From JAPWJZ01 sp964575605 (GTDB lineage: Bacteria; Pseudomonadota; Alphaproteobacteria; Micavibrionales; UBA2020), in the NCBI GenBank assembly GCA_964575605.1, contig CAZNRN010000013.1, positions 32,137-96,136 of the forward strand: DNA of 64,000 nt. Direction: 5' to 3'. This document shows, in pieces, positions 8,837-16,716 of the stretch (positions within the stretch are counted from its first letter, which is position 1; the number at the start of each line of letters is the position of its first letter). A model generated the notes under the pieces. It was given only the letters and a program-made list of their open reading frames with translations. It did not search any database and had not been told where the DNA came from. Made by a program: the position numbers and the translations under genes.

Positions 8837-8863
8837 ACGGCCCGGGAAAAGCCGCGGGCCGTT
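8836..8863 (-). terminator. Intrinsic terminator, minus strand
   Basis: Perfect 9-bp stem (8836-8844 pairing with 8855-8863). Read on the minus strand it is followed by a T-rich run (TTTATTTTTT), so it terminates the small gene at 8893-9135. It overlaps the stop codon of the convergent ankyrin gene. Confidence 0.7.
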
Positions 8864-8892
8864 GAAGTGCATCGAATATTCTTGCTTGTTGC

Positions 8893-9135
8893 TTAGGGCT
8901 GCACGGGCGGCGGGAAGCCGTTGTGCCAGCCTTTGTCCCAGCCATCCGCCGGACGGCGCTTGCCGTTGAGCTGGTCCATGATGAATTGCGATGCCGCCGA
9001 CTGGAAGGAACGGTCGAGGTAGCTTTCCTCGCGGCGGACGGGCTTCACGCCCGGCAGCTCGGCCGCGGCGCAAAACGCGCGGGAGAGTGCATCGGCGAAG
9101 TCCTTCTCGTTTTCAAAAATCGACATCTTTTTCAT
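8893..9135 (-). CDS. Small hypothetical protein (80 aa)
   Basis: This 80-residue protein of unknown family starts MKKMSIFENEKDFADALSRA and ends with a Trp/Pro-rich tail (DGWDKGWHNGFPPPVQP). AGGTG five bases upstream of the ATG at 9135 favours it over a GTG at 9141. The gene has its own terminator at 8836-8863 and is convergent to the ankyrin gene. There is no signal peptide or membrane segment. Its position within the ankyrin zone is the only functional hint. Confidence 0.65.
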   Translation of the reverse strand: MKKMSIFENEKDFADALSRAFCAAAELPGVKPVRREESYLDRSFQSAASQFIMDQLNGKRRPADGWDKGWHNGFPPPVQP

Positions 9136-9350
9136 CTTCACACCTGTGTTCTCGTTGCGGCGTCAAAGCGTTCTAAGGCTGCTTTGGTTCCCGCGGTTCG
9201 CTTGATGCGCGCAACATGCTGCTGCGCCGCATCAATGTCAACAAGGCCATGAAAATAAATTGAAAATTGCCGTGAACGTTTGTTCACCTGCAACTAATGA
9301 CGCGCTGCAGCGTTAAGACGGGTAATAAAATTACCCGAGCGCGGGAGGCA

Positions 9351-9360
9351 CCCCCCCCCC
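9351..9360 (+). repeat. Homopolymeric C tract (C10) upstream of ankyrin gene
   Basis: Ten consecutive C residues lie 15 bases before the ATG at 9376. Tracts of this length are prone to slipped-strand length change. Confidence 0.7.
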
Positions 9361-9375
9361 ACGCCAGACTCGAGT

Positions 9376-10212
9376 ATGTTGACCCGCAGAAACCCCCGTG
9401 TTATGCCAAATACCATGATAAAAAAGCAGTTCAACAAGCGCGCCAAGCCCGCGGGTGGCTTCCGCCCCGACATGGCCGACCGCTTCCTCGACGAGGTCGA
9501 GGCGGGACGCGAGCCCTATGTCGCGCGCATGTTGTCGAAGCATCCGTCGCTGGTGCATGCCGTGCGCATCTACGACCAGCACGACAACTATGTCGAAAAA
9601 TCCGCGCTGCATATCGCGGCGATGGAAGACCGCGCGCGCATCGTTCAATTGTTGTTAGAAGCAGGTGCGCCCGCGGATACGCAGGACGCCGAGGGCGAAA
9701 CCGCGCTGATGGACGCCGCCACGAACAACAGCCACAACGCGATGAAAGTGCTGATCCACGCGGGCGCAAATGTCTCGCAGCGCGGGCAGAAAGGCATGAC
9801 GCCGCTGATCCGCGCCGCGCGCAACAACAGCCATGAATGCGCGAAACTCCTGCTGCGCGCGGGCGCCCGTATCAATACGCCGGACAATACGGGCGAAACG
9901 CCGCTGCACGCCGCCGTCTACGGCGCGATTGAAATCGAAGACCAGCCTGACGAGCGCAAGATGCTGCGCCTGCTGCTGGAAAAAGGCGCCAACGCCGATA
10001 TCACCGACGGCAACTGCATGACGCCCGCCGATACCGCAAGGTCGGAAGGCAAGCGCGAGCTTGCCAATTTCATCGAGGATTACGCGGAACAAGTCGTGGA
10101 GATGAAAGCGCTGGATGAATCGCAACGCGAACAAAAAGCGCTGAACGTGCTGCGCGAAGGCTCGATCCGCCCCATCACGGCGCGCAAGCCGATACAGTTC
10201 AAGCGGCAGTAA
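9376..10212 (+). CDS. Ankyrin-repeat protein with R-K-P-I-x-F-K tail
   Basis: This protein of up to 278 residues contains five to six well-formed ankyrin repeats (SALHIAAMEDRARIVQLLLEAGA, ETALMDAATNNSHNAMKVLI, TPLIRAARNNSHECAKLLLRAGA, TPLHAAVYGAIEIED). They are followed by a helical linker rich in Glu/Gln and the C-terminal tail ARKPIQFKRQ. Three in-frame ATGs (9376, 9403, 9415) are possible and none has a clear Shine-Dalgarno; 9415 would give an N-terminus more like the ankyrin gene at 8111. A C10 tract lies just upstream. The 213-aa gene follows after four bases, so the two are probably co-transcribed. Confidence 0.85.
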   Translation: MLTRRNPRVMPNTMIKKQFNKRAKPAGGFRPDMADRFLDEVEAGREPYVARMLSKHPSLVHAVRIYDQHDNYVEKSALHIAAMEDRARIVQLLLEAGAPADTQDAEGETALMDAATNNSHNAMKVLIHAGANVSQRGQKGMTPLIRAARNNSHECAKLLLRAGARINTPDNTGETPLHAAVYGAIEIEDQPDERKMLRLLLEKGANADITDGNCMTPADTARSEGKRELANFIEDYAEQVVEMKALDESQREQKALNVLREGSIRPITARKPIQFKRQ

Positions 10213-10216
10213 CAGC

Positions 10217-10858
10217 ATGAAAAAGAAATTCGTTTTTCCCGCCGTCTGTGCCGCCGTCGTGCTGGGCTTTGCCGCGCTGAACCTGCATATCGCGCATCTT
10301 ACGCCCGCCCAAGCCTGGAAAAAGCTGACTGGATATATTTTCACTTCCCCCTGCGAAAGCGCCTACGGGGGAAGCGAAGCAGAAGGAAAACAGCCGGCAT
10401 ACCTGCTCGCCTGTCAGGCAGAGGCTGGGGACGACGAGGCAGAGCAGCTTTCCTATATAGGTTATATAAAGTTCAGGGAAGGGGAGCGCGCACAGGCGGA
10501 TGCTTATTTCATGCAGGCGGCCAAAATCCTGGAGCGTCGCGCCTATGGCGGCGATGCGCTTGCGCAATACAGGCTTGGTGTGGTTTATGCGATCGCGCTG
10601 CAAAAGAACGGCGCGGCAGCCGGTAAATGGCTTTGCATGGCGGCAGAAAATGGCGTCACCGCTGCGGCCGATACTTACAAATTCCTGAAATCGGGCGCGC
10701 TTTACCGGCCGTTGTATACCGGCGACGATGCTTTCGTGCGCGAAGACGCGCCTGACTGCAAGCCTTCCGCTTTTACTTCCGAAAAGCCCGGTTTGACGCC
10801 CGGAATTGCCTATCGCGTATGCGCGACGGGGGAAGGCGCCGAGGGCTGCTTCTGGTAA
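10217..10858 (+). CDS. Membrane-anchored Sel1/TPR-like hypothetical protein
   Basis: This 213-residue protein has an N-terminal signal or anchor (MKKKFVFPAVCAAVVLGFAAL), so most of it is expected in the periplasm. The middle has helical repeats with the Sel1-like signature ALAQYRLGVVYAIAL and GAAAGKWLCMAAENG. Six to seven Cys residues, including DCKPSAF and the C-terminal VCATGEGAEGCFW, suggest disulfides. It begins four bases after the preceding ankyrin gene. Sel1-like proteins act as scaffolds; no specific role can be read here. Confidence 0.7.
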   Translation: MKKKFVFPAVCAAVVLGFAALNLHIAHLTPAQAWKKLTGYIFTSPCESAYGGSEAEGKQPAYLLACQAEAGDDEAEQLSYIGYIKFREGERAQADAYFMQAAKILERRAYGGDALAQYRLGVVYAIALQKNGAAAGKWLCMAAENGVTAAADTYKFLKSGALYRPLYTGDDAFVREDAPDCKPSAFTSEKPGLTPGIAYRVCATGEGAEGCFW

Positions 10859-10866
10859 GTTGAGTC

Positions 10867-11385
10867 TTACATGCCTTGCAACGCCGGCAGTTCTTCCAGC
10901 ACCGTGGTGCTATGCGTGCCGGGTTCGACGTTCAGGTAGGTCATGCGCAGCACGCCGTCGGGATCGATCAGGAAAGTGTTGCGCTGCGTCTGCGACAGGA
11001 AACCGGTTTCGGCGGCGGAGCCGTAAGCGCGGCTGACCTCGCCTTTCGTGTCGGCCAGCAGCGTATAGGTCAGGCCCTGCGACGCGCGGAATTTTGCGTG
11101 GCTGGCGGCGTCATCCATGCTGACCCCCACAATCTCGGCGTTCAGCGCCTTGTACTTGTCTATGTCCCCCTGGAATTGCTTGGCTTCGAGCGAGCAGCCG
11201 GGCGTGCCGTCCTTGGGATAAAAATAGAGCACCACCCACTTGCCCTTGAAATCGGAGAGCGACACTTCCTTGCCGTCCTGCGACTGCAGCTTGAAGGCGG
11301 GCGCAGGCTTGCCCTCCGCCGGCGTATCGGCAAAGGCGGGTGCGATAAGGAGCATAAGGGCGACAAGGGCGAATAAGATTTTCAT
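10867..11385 (-). CDS. Periplasmic peroxiredoxin (Bcp/PrxQ-like)
   Basis: This 172-residue protein has a signal peptide (MKILFALVALMLLIAPAFA) followed by an AhpC/TSA domain: GKPAPAFKLQSQDGKEVSL, then YFYPKDGTPGCSLEA with the peroxidatic Cys, then GVSMDDAASHAKF. PrxQ enzymes usually have a second, resolving Cys five residues after the first. Here that position is not Cys, so a 1-Cys mechanism is likely. It would reduce peroxides in the periplasm. It is convergent with the Sel1-like gene and divergent from the ankyrin gene at 11529. Confidence 0.9.
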   Translation of the reverse strand: MKILFALVALMLLIAPAFADTPAEGKPAPAFKLQSQDGKEVSLSDFKGKWVVLYFYPKDGTPGCSLEAKQFQGDIDKYKALNAEIVGVSMDDAASHAKFRASQGLTYTLLADTKGEVSRAYGSAAETGFLSQTQRNTFLIDPDGVLRMTYLNVEPGTHSTTVLEELPALQGM

Positions 11386-11470
11386 GGGGATGTCTTTCCT
11401 GCAAAAGATTTCATCCAGCCTAGCCGAAATTAGTTAATAAAAACAACCCCCTGCCTTGGCCCCGCTGCCG

Positions 11471-11500
11471 TTGACTCCCTCCCTTCTTGTGTGTTATGTT
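11471..11500 (+). promoter_or_regulatory. Sigma70-type promoter of ankyrin gene
   Basis: TTGACT (11471-11476), an 18-base spacer and TATGTT (11495-11500). It places transcription start near 11507, which rules out the upstream in-frame ATGs and supports translation from 11529. Confidence 0.6.
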
Positions 11501-11528
11501 AAATGCGATTTCGAGGGATTTCAAGGAT

Positions 11529-12251
11529 ATGGCGGATAGGATCACACAGGACGAATTTTTCGACGCGATTGCGCGGGGTGACCGCGCGATGGTGGAGGAC
11601 GTCATGCGCCAGCGCCCCTTTGCCGCGGGCTGGGGGATGGAGATTTCGGCGGGCATGAAGCTGGCGGGCGGCGGGTTGCGCATGCCGCTGCACCAGGCCG
11701 CGCTGTTCGGGCAAAAAGAGGTTGCGAAGATTTTTATCGACGCGGGCGCCGATTTGGAGGCGAAGGACAAGGAACTCAACACGCCGCTGCTGGTCGCGAT
11801 CGAAGCGGGCAGCAAGGATATCGCGCTGATGCTGCTGGAGGCGGGCGCGGATGCGAATTGCCGCGGCGGCCTTGAAACCACGCCAATCATGCGCGCGGCG
11901 CGCTGCAGGGGATATGCGCTTATCGGGCCGCTGGTAAAAGCGGGCGGCAATATCAACGCGACCGATGACAGCGATTGCACCGCGCTGCACGTGGCATCGC
12001 AGCGCGAGGATTATAAAATGATGGCGCTGCTGGTCAGCAACGGCATCGACACCACCATCAAGAACGCCGCGGGCTTCACCGCCGGCGGGCAGGACGCGAA
12101 AAAAATCGCCTACCTGCAGGGTTGCACCGACCGCATCGCCGAGGAAAAAGCCTTTATCGAGAACCAGGTCGACATGATGACGCGCGGCAGCGACGGGGCG
12201 GTGGCGGTGCGCAAGCCGTTAAAATTCAAAGACAATCCAGCATCCCCTTGA
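11529..12251 (+). CDS. Ankyrin-repeat protein with R-K-P-L-x-F-K tail
   Basis: This 240-residue protein has four to five ankyrin repeats (MPLHQAALFGQKEVAKIFIDAG, TPLLVAIEAGSKDIALMLLEAG, TPIMRAARCRGYALIGPLVKAG, TALHVASQREDYKMMALLVSNG) after an N-terminal helix (DEFFDAIARGDRAMVEDVMR). The C-terminal segment AVAVRKPLKFKDNPASP repeats the tail motif of the ankyrin proteins at 8111 and 9376, here with six extra residues. In-frame ATGs at 11487 and 11496 lie at or before the -10 box, so the ATG at 11529 is chosen. No signal peptide. Candidate secreted effector by association only. Confidence 0.85.
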   Translation: MADRITQDEFFDAIARGDRAMVEDVMRQRPFAAGWGMEISAGMKLAGGGLRMPLHQAALFGQKEVAKIFIDAGADLEAKDKELNTPLLVAIEAGSKDIALMLLEAGADANCRGGLETTPIMRAARCRGYALIGPLVKAGGNINATDDSDCTALHVASQREDYKMMALLVSNGIDTTIKNAAGFTAGGQDAKKIAYLQGCTDRIAEEKAFIENQVDMMTRGSDGAVAVRKPLKFKDNPASP

Positions 12252-12308
12252 AACTGTCATCTTATGGGAATATAGTCCGGCAGCTTTTGCAAAAAGGACT
12301 TTTACTCC

Positions 12309-12917
12309 ATGTCTCTCAAAATGCCCCTCAAGAAAACTCTCAACTGGCTCAACACCCGCGCCAATCATTCGTGGACGCTGGGTGAGCTTGTCATGCTGGG
12401 CGCATCGTCGAAAGACCAGAAAGAATATCAGGGCCTCTATGGCGACCACCTGACGCGCGCGGGGCGCTTCACCGAGCGCGCGGTCACCGTCGGCACCGCC
12501 GTCGCACTGGGGCTGGCGGGCGCCATGACGGGCGGCTTTGCAGTCGTCTCCTGCCTGATTGCGGCGAAGGCCGCGGGTTACGGCACCGGCCGCGTGATCG
12601 GCGCGGCAGTGGAAAAGGCCGACCATCACTTCACCCCGCCCGCCGTCGACGCGCGCGATTACCGCGGCTACACGCGCCTTGCGCGCGCCGTGAACAAGAA
12701 GGACGCGGCGAAGGTAAAACAGTTACTGGATGCGGGCGCTGATACAGAAGCCTCGGTGCCATCCGGTTACGGTTCGGAAACCGTGGCGGAGCTCGCGGCC
12801 TATAGCACGCCGGAGATTAAAAAACTGTTCGAAGACGCGGCCGCGAAGAAAGCGGCGCCTGCGGAAAGCCCGAAGGCTGTTGACGCGCCGAAGCCGGCAG
12901 AGCCGCCCAAGCCTTAA
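12309..12917 (+). CDS. Ankyrin-like protein with hydrophobic central segment
   Basis: This 202-residue protein has an N-terminal amphipathic helix rich in Lys/Leu and a central hydrophobic, Gly/Ala-rich segment (about 58-92), possibly one hairpin or two short membrane helices. One recognisable ankyrin unit follows (YTRLARAVNKKDAAKVKQLL, DAGADTEASVPSG). The tail is low-complexity and rich in Pro, Ala and Lys (KPAEPPKP at the end). Combining a membrane-insertion segment with an ankyrin unit is unusual for a housekeeping protein. It lies between an ankyrin gene and a pseudouridine synthase. Function unknown. Confidence 0.7.
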   Translation: MSLKMPLKKTLNWLNTRANHSWTLGELVMLGASSKDQKEYQGLYGDHLTRAGRFTERAVTVGTAVALGLAGAMTGGFAVVSCLIAAKAAGYGTGRVIGAAVEKADHHFTPPAVDARDYRGYTRLARAVNKKDAAKVKQLLDAGADTEASVPSGYGSETVAELAAYSTPEIKKLFEDAAAKKAAPAESPKAVDAPKPAEPPKP

Positions 12918-12951
12918 TATCAATCAACATCGCATCGCCGGGTATCCAGCC

Positions 12952-13668
12952 ATGACAGAAAACAAGCCCACAGAAAAAAGAAGCGGTATCGCGCGCGTGC
13001 TGTCAAAGCTCGGCTATTGTTCGCGCGCGGAGGGCGAGCGGCTGGTGGCGGCGGGGCGCGTCGCCTTGAATGATGTTATCGTGCGCGACCCCGAAACGCC
13101 GACGCGCCTTGGCATCGACCGCGTATCGGTTGATGGTGCCGCGGTAAAGGCGGAGCAGAAAGTTTACTGGATGCTGCACAAGCCGCCCGGCATCGTGACG
13201 ACGGCCGATGACGAAAAGGGGCGCGACACGATTTACACGCTGCTGCCTGCGGGCACGCCGTGGATGGGGCCGGTCGGGCGGCTCGACATGCAAAGCGAAG
13301 GCCTGCTGCTGATGACCAACGACACCGAATGGGCGAACCGCATCACCGCGCCCGAAAGCCATCTGGAGAAAACCTATCAGGTGCAGCTGGGGCGGGCGGT
13401 TGATGACACGCTGCTGCGGCGGTTTGTGGCGGGCGTGGAAGATGACGGCGAAATTTTGAAGGCGCTGCGCGCGCGCGTGTTGCAGGGGAACTGGATTGAA
13501 ATCGTGCTTGATGAAGGCAAGAACCGCCAGATACGCCGCATGGCCGATGTTTGCGGGCTGGACGTGCTGCGGCTGGTGCGGGTTTCCATCGGGCGGCTGC
13601 AGCTGGGCGATTTGAAAGCGGCCGGCGCAAGGTCTTTGACGGCGGAAGAGCTTGCTTTATTGACATAA
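12952..13668 (+). CDS. RsuA/RluB/RluE-family pseudouridine synthase
   Basis: This 238-residue protein has an N-terminal S4 RNA-binding domain (RVLSKLGYCSRAEGERLVAAG) followed by the pseudouridine synthase catalytic domain. The conserved GRLDMQSEGLLL carries the catalytic Asp, and later motifs include LEKTYQV and LDEGKNRQIRRM. It isomerises specific uridines in ribosomal RNA. The open frame extends upstream to 12730, but the ATG at 12952 gives the family's usual N-terminus. Exact site specificity (RluB, RluE or RsuA type) cannot be told from the sequence alone. Confidence 0.92.
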   Translation: MTENKPTEKRSGIARVLSKLGYCSRAEGERLVAAGRVALNDVIVRDPETPTRLGIDRVSVDGAAVKAEQKVYWMLHKPPGIVTTADDEKGRDTIYTLLPAGTPWMGPVGRLDMQSEGLLLMTNDTEWANRITAPESHLEKTYQVQLGRAVDDTLLRRFVAGVEDDGEILKALRARVLQGNWIEIVLDEGKNRQIRRMADVCGLDVLRLVRVSIGRLQLGDLKAAGARSLTAEELALLT

Positions 13669-13688
13669 CATGTAATCTGGCGTATGAA
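13660..13688 (+). promoter_or_regulatory. Sigma70-type promoter inside 3' end of pseudouridine synthase gene
   Basis: TTGACA (13660-13665), a 17-base spacer and TATGAA (13683-13688). It drives the gene starting at 13715 and overlaps the preceding stop codon. Confidence 0.5.
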
Positions 13689-13714
13689 TCGCCTATCCCA
13701 AAAGGACGAAAAAC

Positions 13715-14239
13715 ATGCCCGACGAAACACCGGCCACGCGCCTGCAGCAGCTGATGGCGAAAAGCTTCAACGAAGCCGCGAAGCTGACCGACGAGGAAGC
13801 GACGCTCGACATGCGCGCAGGGATGTTCATGGCGCTGACAGCCGCGCGCGGCCCCGCTGCCGTGCGCGCATACCTGCTGGACTGCATCGAGCTCTGCCGC
13901 GAACAAAGCCTTGAGCCGCGCGCGACCATTGGCCCCGCCGCGATGGCCGCGACGCTGCACACCGCCGAGCAATTGATGGAATCAGAAAAATTCCCCGAGG
14001 CGCGCGCGGGCGAGGTGATGCTGAAAATTTCCGCCGTGTTTGGTTTGCGCCCGCAGATGTTCGAGGGCACGACAACAATCACCATCGCCGAGATCATGGA
14101 ACGCGACCTCGACGTCCCCGCGCTCGAAAAATCATTGCAGCGATTTGGTTTCGACGTGAAGGACGGCACGATTGGGAAATGGAACGGGCCGCAGCCCGAT
14201 GCGCCGAAACCGCCGTCGCCACCGAAGCACTTAGGCTAA
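13715..14239 (+). CDS. Hypothetical alpha-helical protein (174 aa)
   Basis: This 174-residue soluble protein appears almost entirely helical (TRLQQLMAKSFNEAAKLTDE, AAVRAYLLDCIELCREQ, AATLHTAEQLMESEKF) and ends in a Pro-rich tail (PDAPKPPSPPKHLG). There is no signal peptide or recognised domain. It has its own promoter (13660-13688). The Pro/Lys tail resembles those of other proteins of this region in composition only. Function unknown. Confidence 0.6.
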   Translation: MPDETPATRLQQLMAKSFNEAAKLTDEEATLDMRAGMFMALTAARGPAAVRAYLLDCIELCREQSLEPRATIGPAAMAATLHTAEQLMESEKFPEARAGEVMLKISAVFGLRPQMFEGTTTITIAEIMERDLDVPALEKSLQRFGFDVKDGTIGKWNGPQPDAPKPPSPPKHLG

Positions 14240-14243
14240 GAAA

Positions 14244-14406
14244 TGTCGCCCCTGCGAAGGCAGGAGCCTAGTACCGTAGTAATAAAAACGCCGGTATTTA
14301 AGCAACAATTACACGCAAACAGTTTCAACTGTATGCTGCCAGCACAGCGGCGCGAGCCGCGTTTTATAATCCACGGTACTGGGTCCCCGCCTTCGCGGGG
14401 ATGACA
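14244..14406. mobile_element. MITE-like element with 34-bp terminal inverted repeats
   Basis: A 163-base non-coding unit. The first 34 bases (14244-14277) and the last 34 (14373-14406) are inverted copies matching at about 27 of 34 positions. Each arm contains its own small hairpin around GCGAAGGC. The interior has no ORF. This is the form of a miniature inverted-repeat element of the GTCATCCCCGCGAAGG type seen in many alphaproteobacterial genomes. No target-site duplication is clear. Confidence 0.65.
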
Positions 14407-14425
14407 AGCGCGGCGAAAAATCCCC

Positions 14426-14441
14426 TTAACCCTTTCTTAAC
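14426..14441 (+). promoter_or_regulatory. Putative CtrA-binding site upstream of nrdA
   Basis: TTAA-N7-TTAAC, a full match to the CtrA consensus, about 410 bases before nrdA. It is the nearest regulator-like site to the nrd operon but distant from the start codon. Confidence 0.45.
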
Positions 14442-14848
14442 ACTGTTCTGACAGACTCAAAGCTGAACAACCGAAAATCCTAGTCTGTAAGAGTGGAAAT
14501 TTCGCCCCATTCTTACCATATTTTTAAACAGATAAATCCCGCAGGGTGGGGCTTGTCTGGATAGGAAAAATAGCCGGGGAATCGCAAAAAAAATTTTGCG
14601 TTCCGTTAGTGGCGTTTTTGCTGAGCTATGTCGCGGGTCAACACAAAAGTGGGGCCGGCGTGAAAATTTTTAGGGGCCGGTTTTGTAGACAGCCCCCCAA
14701 GATGTGGTATGCTGATTTTTACCGGCTACAAGCCCTAGTATAAGGGTTAGGCTGGTTTCCCTTGGGGTGCTTTTCAATTCTTTGAAAGGTTTAGCGGGGG
14801 AAGTCGAAGCGAAAAAAACAAAAAATGTATTACGGGGAGATGAATCGG
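14442..14848 (+). other. Long untranslated leader region of the nrd operon
   Basis: About 400 bases without a convincing gene. Two GGGGCCGG blocks (near 14653 and 14674) and complementary TTGTAG / CTACAA segments (near 14684 and 14727) suggest RNA secondary structure. No riboswitch family or NrdR box could be recognised. A 65-codon open frame at 14546 lacks a Shine-Dalgarno and is not called. Confidence 0.35.
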
Positions 14849-16663
14849 ATGTTCGATGTCGCACAAGTTGCGAAGGGCGCGAAAGTTGTTATTGACCGTT
14901 CGCGTGATTCCCTTTTAACAGAATTCGGCAAGGATACGCTCCTTGACCGTTACCTGATGCCGGGCGAGTCCTTCCAGGACCTGTTCGCGCGCGTCGCCAT
15001 GGCTTTTGCCGATGACGCCGCCCATGCGCAGCGTTTGTACGATTATATCTCGAAACTGTGGTTCATGCCCGCGACCCCCGTTCTGTCGAACGGCGGCACC
15101 GAGCGCGGCCTGCCCATTTCCTGCTTCCTGAACGAGTGCGACGATTCCCTGACCGGTATCGTCGACCTGTGGAACGAAAACGTCTGGCTCGCCTCCCGCG
15201 GCGGCGGCATCGGTTCCTACTGGGGCAACCTGCGCTCGATCGGCGAAAAAGTCGGCAAGGTCGGCAAGACCTCCGGCATTATCCCCTTCATCCGCGTGCA
15301 GGACTCTCTGACGCTTGCAATCTCGCAAGGTAGCCTGCGCCGCGGTTCCGCCGCTGTGTACCTGCCCGTCTCGCACCCCGAGATCGAGGAATTCATCGAA
15401 CTGCGCCGCCCCACCGGCGGCGACCCGAACCGCAAGGCGCTGAACCTGCACCACGGCATCGTCATTTCCGACGCGTTCATGCGCGCCGTTGAAAAAGACG
15501 AGGAATGGGCGCTGACCTCGGCGAAAGACGGCTCGGTCGTCGAACGCATTTCGGCCCGCAACCTCTGGATCCGCATCCTCACCGCGCGCATCGAGACGGG
15601 CGAGCCCTACCTGCTCTTCTCCGACCACGTCAACCGCGCCATCCCCGAACACCACAAGCTGGCCGGCCTGAACGTGAAGATGTCGAACCTGTGCAGTGAA
15701 ATCACCCTGCCCACCGGCAAGGACCATCACGGCCAGGAACGCACCGCGGTCTGCTGCCTGTCCTCCGTCAACCTCGAAAACTTCGAGGAATGGGAAGACA
15801 ACGCGCAGTTCATCGAAGACTGCTGCCGCTTCCTCGACAACGTGCTTTCCGACTTCATCCGCAAGGCCCCCGACAGCATGATGCGCGCCAAATACGCCGC
15901 CATGCGCGAGCGTTCGATCGGCCTTGGCGTGATGGGCTTCCATTCCTTCCTGCAATCCAAAATGATCCCGATGGAAAGCGTGATGGCGAAGGTCTGGAAC
16001 AAGCGTATGTTCAAGCACCTGAAAAAAGGCGCTGACGCCGCTTCCATCAAGCTCGCCCACGAGCGCGGCCCCTGCCCCGACGCGCAGGAATACGGCATCA
16101 TGGAGCGTTTCTCGAACAAGATCGCAATCGCGCCCACGGCGTCGATTTCGATCATCACCGGCGGCGCAAGCCCCGGCATCGAGCCGAACACCGCCAACGC
16201 CTACACCCACAAGACGCTCTCGGGCTCGCATTTCGTGCGCAACCAGTACCTTGAAAAGCTGCTGGCGACGAAAGGCAAGAACGACGAAGACACCTGGACG
16301 AACATCGTCACCAACGAAGGTTCCGTCCAGCACCTCGACTTCCTGACGCAGGACGAGAAGGACGTATTCAAGACCGCGTTCGAACTCGACCAGCGCTGGC
16401 TGATCGAGCATGCCGGCGACCGCACGCCTTATATCTGCCAGGCGCAGTCGCTGAACGTCTTCCTGCCCGCCGACGTGCACAAGCGCGACCTGCACCAGAT
16501 CCACTGGATGGCATGGAAGAAGGGCGTGAAGTCGCTCTACTACTGCCGTTCCAAGTCGATCCAGCGCGCCGAAAACGGCAATGGCGGCGACGGCAAGCTC
16601 GCAAAAACAAAATCCAATTCCGAGGGTGGCAGCAAGTACGACGAATGTCTCGCTTGCCAATAA
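14849..16663 (+). CDS. nrdA: Ribonucleoside-diphosphate reductase, class Ia alpha subunit
   Basis: This 604-residue protein reduces ribonucleoside diphosphates for DNA synthesis. It has the active-site cysteines in ISCFLNECDD, SNLCSEITLP (thiyl-radical Cys) and AVCCLSSVNLE, the radical-transfer Tyr pair in SLYYCRSKS, and a C-terminal redox pair DECLACQ. It is short and lacks the N-terminal ATP-cone, so the usual dATP activity switch is missing. ATGs at 14825 and 14840 are in frame, but GGGGAG at 14834-14839 is best spaced for the ATG at 14849. It forms an operon with a 55-codon ORF and nrdB; transcription probably ends at 17974-18007. Confidence 0.95.
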   Translation: MFDVAQVAKGAKVVIDRSRDSLLTEFGKDTLLDRYLMPGESFQDLFARVAMAFADDAAHAQRLYDYISKLWFMPATPVLSNGGTERGLPISCFLNECDDSLTGIVDLWNENVWLASRGGGIGSYWGNLRSIGEKVGKVGKTSGIIPFIRVQDSLTLAISQGSLRRGSAAVYLPVSHPEIEEFIELRRPTGGDPNRKALNLHHGIVISDAFMRAVEKDEEWALTSAKDGSVVERISARNLWIRILTARIETGEPYLLFSDHVNRAIPEHHKLAGLNVKMSNLCSEITLPTGKDHHGQERTAVCCLSSVNLENFEEWEDNAQFIEDCCRFLDNVLSDFIRKAPDSMMRAKYAAMRERSIGLGVMGFHSFLQSKMIPMESVMAKVWNKRMFKHLKKGADAASIKLAHERGPCPDAQEYGIMERFSNKIAIAPTASISIITGGASPGIEPNTANAYTHKTLSGSHFVRNQYLEKLLATKGKNDEDTWTNIVTNEGSVQHLDFLTQDEKDVFKTAFELDQRWLIEHAGDRTPYICQAQSLNVFLPADVHKRDLHQIHWMAWKKGVKSLYYCRSKSIQRAENGNGGDGKLAKTKSNSEGGSKYDECLACQ

Positions 16664-16716
16664 GAACAAGAAACTAAAAACGATAAAAAAGAAACTTCAT
16701 CGGAGCACAGAATACA

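Noticed and set aside
9297..9836. 180-codon open frame overlapping the ankyrin gene at 9376
   Set aside because: It is a GC-frame shadow; its translation is Arg/Ala-rich low-complexity, while the other frame has clear ankyrin repeats.
14442..14848. Cobalamin or other riboswitch or NrdR box before nrdA
   Set aside because: No B12 box or NrdR palindrome could be found; only unassigned hairpin potential remains.
14915..16669. Long minus-strand frame opposite nrdA
   Set aside because: Antisense to a fully assigned nrdA.
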